DNA from: an uncultured Muribaculaceae bacterium
GTDB taxonomy: Bacteria; Bacteroidota; Bacteroidia; Bacteroidales; Muribaculaceae
Length of the DNA stretch: 14,280 nt
Reading direction: 5' to 3'
Assembly (NCBI GenBank): GCA_910584525.1
Contig: CAJUAT010000061.1
Location: 1 to 14,280, forward strand
This document shows positions 7,717-14,280 of this stretch, piece after piece (the stretch's first letter is position 1; every line of letters begins with the position of its first letter). The notes beneath the pieces are model-generated. The model did no database searches. It worked only from the letters and a program-made list of their open reading frames with translations, and was not told the DNA's origin. The position numbers and the translations under genes are program-made.

Positions 7717-7774
7717 CTCGTTATAAACTTTTATGTGCCGGTTTTACGTTTATTCTTTTAGGGAATGAATATAA

Positions 7775-7805
7775 ATGGCCGTGCATCAATGGAAGATGCG
7801 GCCAT
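7775..7805 (+). promoter_or_regulatory. Hairpin in the leader of the alcohol dehydrogenase gene
   Basis: ATGGCC (7775-7780) pairs with GGCCAT (7800-7805), and GCATC (7783-7787) with GATGC (7795-7799): eleven pairs with a 2-base bulge and a 7-base loop. It ends 23 bases before the ATG. No exact TAnnTTTG promoter was found upstream; TACGTTTA at 7745-7752 is the nearest but has no -33 partner. Confidence 0.5.
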
Positions 7806-7828
7806 AAAAGTATATAACCTGAAGGACC

Positions 7829-9010
7829 ATGGATAATTTCAAGTTTTGCTCGCCGACGGAGTTCATCTTCGGGCGTGGCGTGGAGAAGAGCACGGGAGAA
7901 GCGCTGAAGCGTTACGGTGCCGGAAAAGTGATGATAGTCTACGGCAGCGACCGTATAAAGCGCGACGGACTTCTGGCCGAGGTGACGGCCTCTCTTGACA
8001 AGGAGGGTATAGCCTGGACGGAGTTCGGGGGCATATCGCCCAATCCTACGGCGGCGAGCGTATATGCCGGCATAGGCAAGGCTGTGGAGGAGGGCGTTGA
8101 CTTCCTGCTGGCCATAGGGGGAGGGAGCCCTATCGACGCGGCCAAGGCCATAGCCTTGGGGGCAGTGTACAGCGGCGACTTCTGGGATTTCTACGGCGGC
8201 GGGGAGACGCCCGTGGCGGCGCTGCCCGTGGGTGTGGTGCTCACCATACCGGCAGCCGGCAGCGAAGGGAGCGGCAACTCCGTGATCACCAATGAGGCCA
8301 CCCATCAGAAGATTTCTGTGCGCTATCCTACGATGCTGCGCCCGCGTTTCGCCATAATGAACCCGGAGCTGACATATTCGCTGCCGTTCTTCCAGACGGC
8401 ATGTGGCGTGGTGGACATGATGGCCCATATCTTCGAACGTTATTTCTCGCCGACCACCGGCACTCAGCTCGTGGATGCCTATTCCGAAGCTATCCTCCGC
8501 GACATCATGGACCAGGCTCTCAGTGTAAAGCTTGACGGTAACAATTACGACGCTCGCGCCGACATTATGTGGGCAGGCACCCTGGCTCATAATGGCCTCT
8601 GCGGCGTTGGCAAGGTGGAGGACTGGGCTTCGCACCGCATAGAGCATGAACTCTCGGCATTCTATGACGTGGCCCATGGCGCCGGCCTCGCCGTGATAAT
8701 ACCCGCATGGATGAAGTTCTGCGCCGAACTCAACCCCGACAAGCTATGGCGTTTCGCCATAAATGTGATGAGCGTAGACCCGGCCGGAAAGTCTACCGAC
8801 CAGATCATCGAGGAGGGCATCGAGGAACTGAAATATTTCTATCACGACCTCGGCCTTACCACTAACCTGCGCGAGCTCATCGGCAAGGAACCCGACATAG
8901 ACATGCTCGTGAAGTCGCTCCACCGAAACATGGGCGACACCCTCGGAGCCTATGTGCCCCTCTCGATGGACGACTGCCGTAAAATCTACCAACTTGCCCT
9001 CGAAGGATGA
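7829..9010 (+). CDS. Iron-type alcohol dehydrogenase (YqhD / butanol dehydrogenase branch)
   Basis: The product has 393 residues, the usual length for group III alcohol dehydrogenases, which reduce aldehydes to alcohols with NAD(P)H in the cytosol. The nucleotide-binding part holds the GGGS loop (residues 97-100, in LAIGGGSPIDAAKA) and the YGSD strand end at 38-41. The four expected metal ligands are visible: Asp196 and His200 (VVDMMAH), His273 (in IEHELSAF) and His283 (in VAHGAG). This spacing matches the YqhD branch. Substrate and choice of NADH or NADPH cannot be told. GAAGGA lies only two bases before the ATG. The TGA stop overlaps the ATG of the acyl ligase (ATGA, 9007-9010), implying coupled translation and a two-gene operon. 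Confidence 0.93.
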   Translation: MDNFKFCSPTEFIFGRGVEKSTGEALKRYGAGKVMIVYGSDRIKRDGLLAEVTASLDKEGIAWTEFGGISPNPTAASVYAGIGKAVEEGVDFLLAIGGGSPIDAAKAIALGAVYSGDFWDFYGGGETPVAALPVGVVLTIPAAGSEGSGNSVITNEATHQKISVRYPTMLRPRFAIMNPELTYSLPFFQTACGVVDMMAHIFERYFSPTTGTQLVDAYSEAILRDIMDQALSVKLDGNNYDARADIMWAGTLAHNGLCGVGKVEDWASHRIEHELSAFYDVAHGAGLAVIIPAWMKFCAELNPDKLWRFAINVMSVDPAGKSTDQIIEEGIEELKYFYHDLGLTTNLRELIGKEPDIDMLVKSLHRNMGDTLGAYVPLSMDDCRKIYQLALEG

Positions 9011-10677
9011 ATACCAAAGTGAACATCACCAATTTCATAAAGCTCTATGAGAAGAGCTTTATGGAGAACTGGGATCTGCCGGCCTTGACGGAGTACGTGT
9101 CGAGGCGACATCTCACCTACGGGGAAATGGCCACCGCCATAGCCCGCATACATCTCATGTACGAGACCATCGGCCTGAAGCCTGGCGACAAGGTGGCCAT
9201 CTGCGGCAAGGATTCCATCAACTGGGTGCTGGTTTTCATGGCCACGGTCACTTATGGCGCCGTTATCGTGCCGATTCTTCCTGAGTTCAACCCTCACGAT
9301 GTGGCGCATATCGTGAACCATTCGGAGGCGAGATTCTTCTTCGTGTCGCAATCGATATGGGAGCTTATGGAGCCCGACCAGCTGCTGAACCTGCGGGGTG
9401 TTTTCTCCGTTGACGACTTCAAATGTCTGGAGCAGCGTAACGGCGAGGAGCTGCTGCGGGCTTTGCGTCTGCTTACCCGCCGTTTCCGCTCACGCTATCC
9501 ACGGGGATACCGCTCGGAGGATGTGCGATATATCGACCGCGACAATTCCGAAGTGGTGGAAATCAACTATACCTCCGGCACCACCGGCTTCTCCAAGGGA
9601 GTGATGCTCACGGGCGAGAACCTTGCCGGCAACGTATGCTTCGGCATAGAGACGCAGCTGCACTTCCGCAGCAGCCGCGCTCTGGCATTCTTGCCCCTGG
9701 CTCACGCATATGGCTGTGCTTTCGATATGCTTACCCCGCTGGCGGTAGGGTCGCATGTCACGCTCCTCGGCAAAACACCCTCGCCGCGCATCCTTGTAAA
9801 GGCCATGAGCGAGGTAAAGCCTAATCTCGTGATCTGCGTTCCCCTCATTCTCGAGAAAATCTACAAGAGCCAGATACTTCCCATGATTTCCAAGGGAACC
9901 GTGAGATGGACGCTCGCCGTGCCATTCCTCGACAACTATATATACTCGAAGATACGCCGCAAGCTTATCGACGTGTTCGGCGGCGAGTTCGAGGAGGTGA
10001 TCGTGGGGGGCGCTCCCCTCAACCATGAGGTGGAGGAGTTCCTGCATAAGATAAAGTTTCCGTTCACGGTGGGTTACGGCATGACCGAATGCGGTCCGTT
10101 GATAAGCTATACGCCATGGCGAGAGTTCAAGGTAGGCTCGTCGGGACGACTGCTCCCCGACATGGAGGCCATGATACTTTCTGACGACCCGGAAAACGTG
10201 CCCGGCGAAGTGTGCGTGAAAGGTCCCAATGTGATGAAGGGGTATTTCAAGAATCCTAAAGTCACCGGAGAGGTGCTCGACAATAAAGGCTGGCTTAAAA
10301 CCGGCGACATGGGCACACTGTCGGCCGACGGCAGCATTTTCCTGCGTGGCAGGAGCAAGACCATGATCCTTTCGGCTTCCGGACAGAATATCTATCCTGA
10401 AGAGATAGAGGCCAAACTCAACAACATGCCTTATGTGGCAGAGAGCCTGGTAGTGGAGCGCGACGGCAAGCTTGCCGCTCTCGTATATCCCGACTACGAT
10501 GCCCTCGACAGATTCGACGTGCCTATGTCGGAGATGGAGAGCACCCTCGAGAATATACGTAAGGAACTCAACACGCTGGTGGCTCCCTATGAGAGAATAG
10601 CCAAGATTATCCTGATGCCCAACGAGTTTGAAAAGACTCCCAAACGAAGCATCAAGCGATTCCTCTATACCCACTGA
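9007..10677 (+). CDS. AMP-forming acyl ligase (long-chain acyl-CoA synthetase-like)
   Basis: The product has 556 residues of the ANL adenylating superfamily, which activates carboxylates with ATP as acyl-AMP and passes them to CoA or another thiol. Motifs in order are the P-loop YTSGTTGFSKG (188-198), GYGMTECGP (356-364), TGD (432-434) and the hinge RGRSK (447-451), then the small C-terminal domain with GQNIYPEEIEAKL. The overall form fits FadD-like enzymes of Bacteroidota; chain length and acceptor are not readable. Oddity: the A10 region reads EKTPKRSIKRFL (542-553), so the usual catalytic Gly-Lys lines up with Arg547-Ser548. The start overlaps the alcohol dehydrogenase stop by four bases. 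A long hairpin lies 31 bases after the stop. Confidence 0.92.
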   Translation: MNTKVNITNFIKLYEKSFMENWDLPALTEYVSRRHLTYGEMATAIARIHLMYETIGLKPGDKVAICGKDSINWVLVFMATVTYGAVIVPILPEFNPHDVAHIVNHSEARFFFVSQSIWELMEPDQLLNLRGVFSVDDFKCLEQRNGEELLRALRLLTRRFRSRYPRGYRSEDVRYIDRDNSEVVEINYTSGTTGFSKGVMLTGENLAGNVCFGIETQLHFRSSRALAFLPLAHAYGCAFDMLTPLAVGSHVTLLGKTPSPRILVKAMSEVKPNLVICVPLILEKIYKSQILPMISKGTVRWTLAVPFLDNYIYSKIRRKLIDVFGGEFEEVIVGGAPLNHEVEEFLHKIKFPFTVGYGMTECGPLISYTPWREFKVGSSGRLLPDMEAMILSDDPENVPGEVCVKGPNVMKGYFKNPKVTGEVLDNKGWLKTGDMGTLSADGSIFLRGRSKTMILSASGQNIYPEEIEAKLNNMPYVAESLVVERDGKLAALVYPDYDALDRFDVPMSEMESTLENIRKELNTLVAPYERIAKIILMPNEFEKTPKRSIKRFLYTH

Positions 10678-10708
10678 CAGAAGCGCTTTAAGGAACGCGC
10701 TCTTAAAA

Positions 10709-10763
10709 GCGAATATGATAATGGACCCTCCGCGTCTTGCGGGGAGTCCATTATCATATTCGC
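10709..10763 (+). terminator. Long 25-bp inverted repeat after the dehydrogenase-ligase operon
   Basis: Arms at 10709-10733 and 10739-10763 match as inverted copies at 23 of 25 places; the outer 18 are perfect and the two differences are one C/A mismatch and one G-U pair. The loop is GTCTT. It probably ends the operon or protects its 3' end, although only a short T-run (CAACTTTCC) follows. The arms are far longer than a usual terminator needs. Confidence 0.6.
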
Positions 10764-10816
10764 CAACTTTCCTAAATCCCCGATGTTATAAAAGGAAACA
10801 TCAAAAAGGGAAAAAT

Positions 10817-11107
10817 ATGGAAAACAAAGAGTTGGAGAGGCCTCAGGCCGAGAGCCGGGAGTTGTCGGCGGAGCGCAGGAAGCTCGACAGGCAGCAGCTG
10901 CTGCTCAAAGTGGTTGTGGCCTTGATAGCATTGTCGATTGTCGGCACGGTGGTATGCATCATCTTGGCTGTGTTGCGCGTCGCCGTGGAGGCCGTGGTCA
11001 TTGCCGGCGGAATCCTCCTCGTGATTGTGCTCCTCGGTTTCGTGTCTTACAAGGCACTTATTTACCGCTGGCAGGCCCGATCAAAAAGTGGTCGCCCGAC
11101 TCCTTGA
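10817..11107 (+). CDS. Small two-helix membrane protein, unknown function
   Basis: The product has 96 residues. Residues 1-28 are highly charged and probably helical (ELERPQAESRELSAERRKL). Two hydrophobic segments follow at about 31-53 and 56-82 (VVCIILAVLRVAV, then GGILLVIVLLGF), and a basic tail ends the protein (YRWQARSKSGRP). Charges suggest both ends in the cytoplasm. The ATG at 10817 was chosen because it follows AAAAAGGGAAAAAT and starts a sensible protein; the frame stays open back to 10628, but that would cover the ligase end and the long hairpin. The last 50 bases overlap the 3' end of the opposite C69 gene. No family is recognised. Confidence 0.72.
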   Translation: MENKELERPQAESRELSAERRKLDRQQLLLKVVVALIALSIVGTVVCIILAVLRVAVEAVVIAGGILLVIVLLGFVSYKALIYRWQARSKSGRPTP

Positions 11108-12710
11108 CGATATTCTCGTAGTAACGCTTGTCGTAACCGGGGAACTCGGGGTATACCGGCACGCCATATTCCGACTTTATGAAATTGCCGTTTTCGTCGG
11201 TTTTCTTCCTGTTGCCATCCATGAATTTCACGAAGAGGTAACCGGCGAGGTCCCGGTAGCTGTCGGTGGCCTTCTTGGCGGCATCGGCGCCGAGGCGGTT
11301 GGCCACATTGCGGTAGACCTCCATATCGCCGGCCTCCACGGCAGCGGCAAGCTCCGTGTCTGACTCGGGCACCTGCTTGAAGAAGCCCTTCTCCAGGCCC
11401 TCCTGTACCTTGCGTATGTCGGGAATCATCTGGTCGTAGCGGTTGTACGCCTCATTGGCCACGATGTTGTTGACCCAGAAGTTGGAGTTGAGGTCAAGGG
11501 TGTTGATGTCGCCCTGCTTCAATTCCGCGGGTACTTCGGTCATGCCGCAGTAGAAGGGCATATATACTGTGGTGTTGGTGTCGTCAGTACCGAACCAGAA
11601 GAGACCGCCGACAGGGTCGGGGAGCCAGTCGCGGCTCTGCGACACATAGCTCCAGCCGGTCTGCTGGGTGGCTATGGCGCGTTCCATGCAGTAGGTCTTG
11701 CCGTCCACCTCATATTCCATGGGACGCCAGCGGTAAGGCACGTGGAAAGGCCCGGCGCCTACATCCTGGGTCATGTCGTAAGGTGTGCCCTGGAAGAGGT
11801 CGCGCATGGATGCCTGCATACCTTCGGGACTCACCTTGCGATCCGGAATGATATAGAGAGGCATGGGCTCGTCGCTGTCGCTGTTGACCCATGAGAAGTA
11901 TTTGTCGGCATCATCGTTGTAACGGCGGAAGAATGTCCATACCCTGCCGTCGCAACCGCGGCGCGTGCCCTTGTCATGCTCGCCATAAGCATCGGCAAAC
12001 GAGAAGTCGGCATCCTTGCCGCTGAAGTAACCACGCTTGCGCGCGAAGCTTATCATATCCTTGCTGTAACGGACATTCTTCTTGTCCTTGAGGTCCACCT
12101 TGCGTATGCGCGGCTCGTTGGCATGTCCGGATATGGCGTTGTCGGGTATGCGCACGGCTATCCATACAGCACCTTTCTCGGCGCCCTTGCCGATCATCTC
12201 CATCACCCACACTTCATTCTTGTCGGCTATTGTGAACGACTCGCCGCCGCTGGCATAGCCGTATCTGTCGACAAGGTCGGTCATGATGTCAATGGCTTCG
12301 GGTGCGCTTTTTGCCCGTTCGAGAGCCACATATATCAGCGAGCCGTAGTCCATCACCGATTTTCCGGTGCTGTCGGCCAGCTCCTTGCGGCCGCCCCATG
12401 TGGATTCGCCGATGGCCACCTGGTGCTCGTTCATGTTGCCCACCACGTTATAGGTCTCTTTGGCCTGGGGTATCTCTCCGAGCGGCTTGCCGGTGTCCCA
12501 TTCCACAATCTTGCGCATCTCTCCGTCGGCATGTTTGCCCGCCGGCGAATGGTGAAGATAACCGTAAAGGTTGTGGGAGTCGGCCGAATATGTCATCATC
12601 ACCGACCCGTCGGTGGTGGCTTTCTTGCCGGCTATCAGATTGGTGCAGCAATATCCCGCAGGTGCCACGGCTATCGCCGCCGCTGCTATCATTGTCCCGA
12701 TTCGTTTCAT
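11058..12710 (-). CDS. Secreted C69-family dipeptidase
   Basis: The product has 550 residues, normal for peptidase family C69, Ntn-type cysteine hydrolases that cut dipeptides after self-exposure of an N-terminal Cys. A signal peptide (MKRIGTMIAAAAIAVAPAGY) is followed directly by Cys21-Cys22. Cys22, in CTNLIAGKKATTDGSVM, fits the family nucleophile, so removal of the leader could also expose it. Other family marks are WIAVRIPDNAISGHANEPRI and the middle region with DLFQGTPYDMTQ. The leader has no lipobox match (AGYC), so it is likely periplasmic or secreted rather than a lipoprotein. It has its own near-ideal promoter. Its last 50 coding bases overlap the small membrane gene on the other strand, so the two transcripts converge without a visible terminator. 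Confidence 0.93.
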   Translation of the reverse strand: MKRIGTMIAAAAIAVAPAGYCCTNLIAGKKATTDGSVMMTYSADSHNLYGYLHHSPAGKHADGEMRKIVEWDTGKPLGEIPQAKETYNVVGNMNEHQVAIGESTWGGRKELADSTGKSVMDYGSLIYVALERAKSAPEAIDIMTDLVDRYGYASGGESFTIADKNEVWVMEMIGKGAEKGAVWIAVRIPDNAISGHANEPRIRKVDLKDKKNVRYSKDMISFARKRGYFSGKDADFSFADAYGEHDKGTRRGCDGRVWTFFRRYNDDADKYFSWVNSDSDEPMPLYIIPDRKVSPEGMQASMRDLFQGTPYDMTQDVGAGPFHVPYRWRPMEYEVDGKTYCMERAIATQQTGWSYVSQSRDWLPDPVGGLFWFGTDDTNTTVYMPFYCGMTEVPAELKQGDINTLDLNSNFWVNNIVANEAYNRYDQMIPDIRKVQEGLEKGFFKQVPESDTELAAAVEAGDMEVYRNVANRLGADAAKKATDSYRDLAGYLFVKFMDGNRKKTDENGNFIKSEYGVPVYPEFPGYDKRYYENIVKESGDHFLIGPASGK

Positions 12711-12735
12711 ATATGGTTCGTTTGTTTATTTTTCA

Positions 12736-12767
12736 CAAAGGTAATACAAATCCTTTTACTTAGCAAA
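12736..12767 (-). promoter_or_regulatory. Promoter of the C69 dipeptidase gene
   Basis: On the minus strand TTTG (12767-12764), 20 bases, then TACCTTTG (12743-12736): full matches to both Bacteroidota elements. The start would be near 12729, leaving a very short leader of about 19 bases. Confidence 0.78.
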
Positions 12768-12783
12768 CGGACTTATAATAGAA

Positions 12784-12819
12784 TCCCCGTGCCGATGCGA
12801 TTACGCGAAGGCACGGGGA
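12784..12819 (-). terminator. Terminator after the 468-residue secreted protein
   Basis: TCCCCGTGCC (12784-12793) and GGCACGGGGA (12810-12819) are exact 10-base inverted copies; the loop can form a further GCG/CGC pair. On the minus strand it begins 32 bases after the stop at 12852 and is followed by TTCTATTATAAG. It lies just upstream of the C69 promoter, insulating it from the gene before. Confidence 0.65.
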
Positions 12820-12851
12820 ACGTTCTTTTCTGGCATGGCCTGGACAATCTC

Positions 12852-14258
12852 TTATTTCACCATCACTTTTTTATTGCCGACGATGTAGATTCCTGCGGGG
12901 AGACCGATGGTGGCATCGGCAGGAGCGACATTTGACTTTACGGGCGTGCCCAGCATGTTGTAGACATTCACGGGGCTGGCGCTGTCAGTCATCTCGTTGA
13001 TGCCGGTGATTATGTCAGTTTCCACTATGACCTGCTTCTTGGGATATGAGAATTTCACGGAATACATATAGGCGCCCGGGTCTTCGCCGCGGCCTGTGAG
13101 CTGCGGTATCCATGCGTTGGATGTGGAGCCGTTATAGCGGGTATAATTGAACCAGTTGTTCACAGCCACCTTGCAACGGTTGTTGACCGACTCCCGGTTA
13201 GACGGAGCATAACGGGGTGAAGAGTTGACCACATCCCAAGGATTGGCGTCGCCTTCTCCGGCAAGGCGCGTGACAAAGCTGAACGCGTCATCGCCCGTGA
13301 ATATCAGCCGGTTATAGGGGTCTTCCTCTGTAACATCATATTTGTCGAAGAGATATACTCCCGGTTCCAGGGGATCCTCTCTGCCGACGATTCCCCGGGT
13401 GGGATCCCAGTTCATCGTGGTGAGTATGTCGCCATAGCTGTTGGTGATGGAGAATTTGCCGATCAGTATAGGCACCTCCGGCGTGGCTATGTCGCCCTGA
13501 GTGTCGGCTCTGAGGAGAGTGCCGTCGTATTGTACGGAGACGGCGAGCCAGACGTGTGTGGAGCTTGCCGCAGCAAGGTTCGAAAGACGTATTGTTCCGG
13601 AGGTCTTGCCGTTAAGCGATGTAGACACTACGGTATAGGGGTCGGTTGAGGTGGTGTGGGCATCGGCGTCAAGATAATAGGCGTTGACGGTGTATTCATA
13701 CCGGGTGGGGTCTGTGTCGGCCGGCACTCCCTTTAGGCCAACCGTGAATGATATGTCGGCAGTGGTTGCATTCAAGGCCTCCGACTTGTCCCAGGTAATG
13801 AAGGCTGTGGGTTGGGTAGGCTCCGGTTTTGTGTATGAGCCTCCCATTATGAAGAGCACCATACGGTCGGGGTTGAAGTAGAAGGAGGCACCGTATATGG
13901 TTCCACCTCCCTCAATCTGCATGTCGGAGCCTGGGTGCGACAGCAGCTTGTAGCTGTCGAGGGTTACGCCGGAAGGCTGACCGTCGGCAGCTCCATATAT
14001 GTATTGGTCCTGACCGCTCGGCCCCGGCTTGTAGTCGGTGTTGAAAATCTTGAAGTTGCCTTCGAGCTCTTCAATGGTGAGAGAGTAGAAGCCATACTGG
14101 TCGGGCTGTTCGGAGAATTGATACTTGACGCTGTTGCGGATAATGTCAAGGTAATAACCGGCGCTTGCGCTGGCGGCAAACATCAGAATCAGAGCCGCGA
14201 CAGCGAGTATACGGCGGCTTATCCCTGTTGTGAGTATGGGTAAAGATGTGTATTTCAT
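12852..14258 (-). CDS. Secreted multi-domain protein with glycan-binding-like domains and C-terminal sorting-type domain
   Basis: The product has 468 residues. The signal peptide is clear: Arg15-Arg16, then ILAVAALILMFAASASA, cut before Gly34. Residues about 36-140 contain YGFYSLTIEELEGNFKIF and GASFYFNPDRMVLFIMGG, an arrangement seen in Bacteroidota domains resembling SusE/SusF starch-binding modules (inference). Residues about 148-260 look like a fibronectin-III-type domain. Residues about 262-414 may be a second module of the first kind (FSFVTRLAG ... GAYMYSVKFSYPKKQVIVE). Residues 418-468 form the C-terminal domain with VNVYNMLGTPV, AGIYIV and KKVMVK. No enzyme motif is seen. Only 22 bases precede the ATG in the window, so its promoter is not visible. 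It ends with its own terminator. Confidence 0.88.
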   Translation of the reverse strand: MKYTSLPILTTGISRRILAVAALILMFAASASAGYYLDIIRNSVKYQFSEQPDQYGFYSLTIEELEGNFKIFNTDYKPGPSGQDQYIYGAADGQPSGVTLDSYKLLSHPGSDMQIEGGGTIYGASFYFNPDRMVLFIMGGSYTKPEPTQPTAFITWDKSEALNATTADISFTVGLKGVPADTDPTRYEYTVNAYYLDADAHTTSTDPYTVVSTSLNGKTSGTIRLSNLAAASSTHVWLAVSVQYDGTLLRADTQGDIATPEVPILIGKFSITNSYGDILTTMNWDPTRGIVGREDPLEPGVYLFDKYDVTEEDPYNRLIFTGDDAFSFVTRLAGEGDANPWDVVNSSPRYAPSNRESVNNRCKVAVNNWFNYTRYNGSTSNAWIPQLTGRGEDPGAYMYSVKFSYPKKQVIVETDIITGINEMTDSASPVNVYNMLGTPVKSNVAPADATIGLPAGIYIVGNKKVMVK

Positions 14259-14280
14259 AATATCGATAAGTAATTAATTT

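Noticed and set aside
7745..7752. Promoter TACGTTTA for the alcohol dehydrogenase
   Set aside because: One mismatch to TAnnTTTG and no TTTG or TTG at the expected distance upstream.
9490..10674. Minus-strand open frame of 394 codons opposite the acyl ligase (also 7721-8677)
   Set aside because: The plus strand holds all conserved enzyme motifs; the antisense translation is His/Arg-rich with no recognisable family.
10628..10816. Longer start for the small membrane protein
   Set aside because: It would begin inside the acyl ligase gene and translate the long inverted repeat; the ATG at 10817 gives a sensible protein with a purine-rich upstream sequence.
11976..12935. Plus-strand open frame of 319 codons over the C69 gene and its upstream region
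   Set aside because: It crosses the C69 promoter and the terminator of the next gene and encodes nothing recognisable.

Overview
The window reads as ordinary chromosomal DNA of a Bacteroidales bacterium, probably of the Muribaculaceae type; the family-level guess is inference. The evidence is three good matches to the Bacteroidota promoter form (TTTG or GTTG, a 20-base spacer, TAnnTTTG), two secreted proteins ending in the short 'GI..I / YN..G / GIYIV..KK..VK' C-terminal domain common in that order, a GLUG-repeat giant, and a secreted C69 dipeptidase. No phage, transposon, CRISPR, tRNA or rRNA signal was seen.

Layout. Bases 78-6272 (minus) are one 2064-residue secreted protein: signal peptide, an N-terminal beta-rich domain, three GLUG-type beta-helix modules each followed by an Ig-like linker, and a C-terminal sorting-type domain. 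A 399-base divergent spacer (6273-6671) follows, with a promoter for each side, a perfect 9-bp hairpin, 2.6 copies of a 23-bp direct repeat, and a greA leader holding a possible attenuator. On the plus strand come greA (6672-7136), a HIT-family protein (7266-7664), then an iron-type alcohol dehydrogenase (7829-9010) joined by an ATGA overlap to an AMP-forming acyl ligase (9007-10677). A 55-base inverted repeat separates these from a 96-residue two-helix membrane protein (10817-11107). Its last 50 bases overlap, tail to tail, the secreted C69 dipeptidase (11058-12710, minus). Last is a 468-residue secreted protein (12852-14258, minus) whose promoter lies outside the window.

How the genes relate. 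The only firmly coupled pair is the alcohol dehydrogenase and the acyl ligase, which suggests shared control and perhaps linked acid/aldehyde/alcohol chemistry, although no acyl-CoA reductase is present. The three minus-strand genes all encode exported proteins (adhesion or surface type, peptidase, putative glycan-binding type), but they are separated and each appears to have its own signals. I found no convincing previously undescribed multi-gene system. The most unusual items are the triple-module repeat protein with its cysteine/asparagine ladder, the structured control regions around greA and the alcohol dehydrogenase, and the missing A10 lysine in the ligase.
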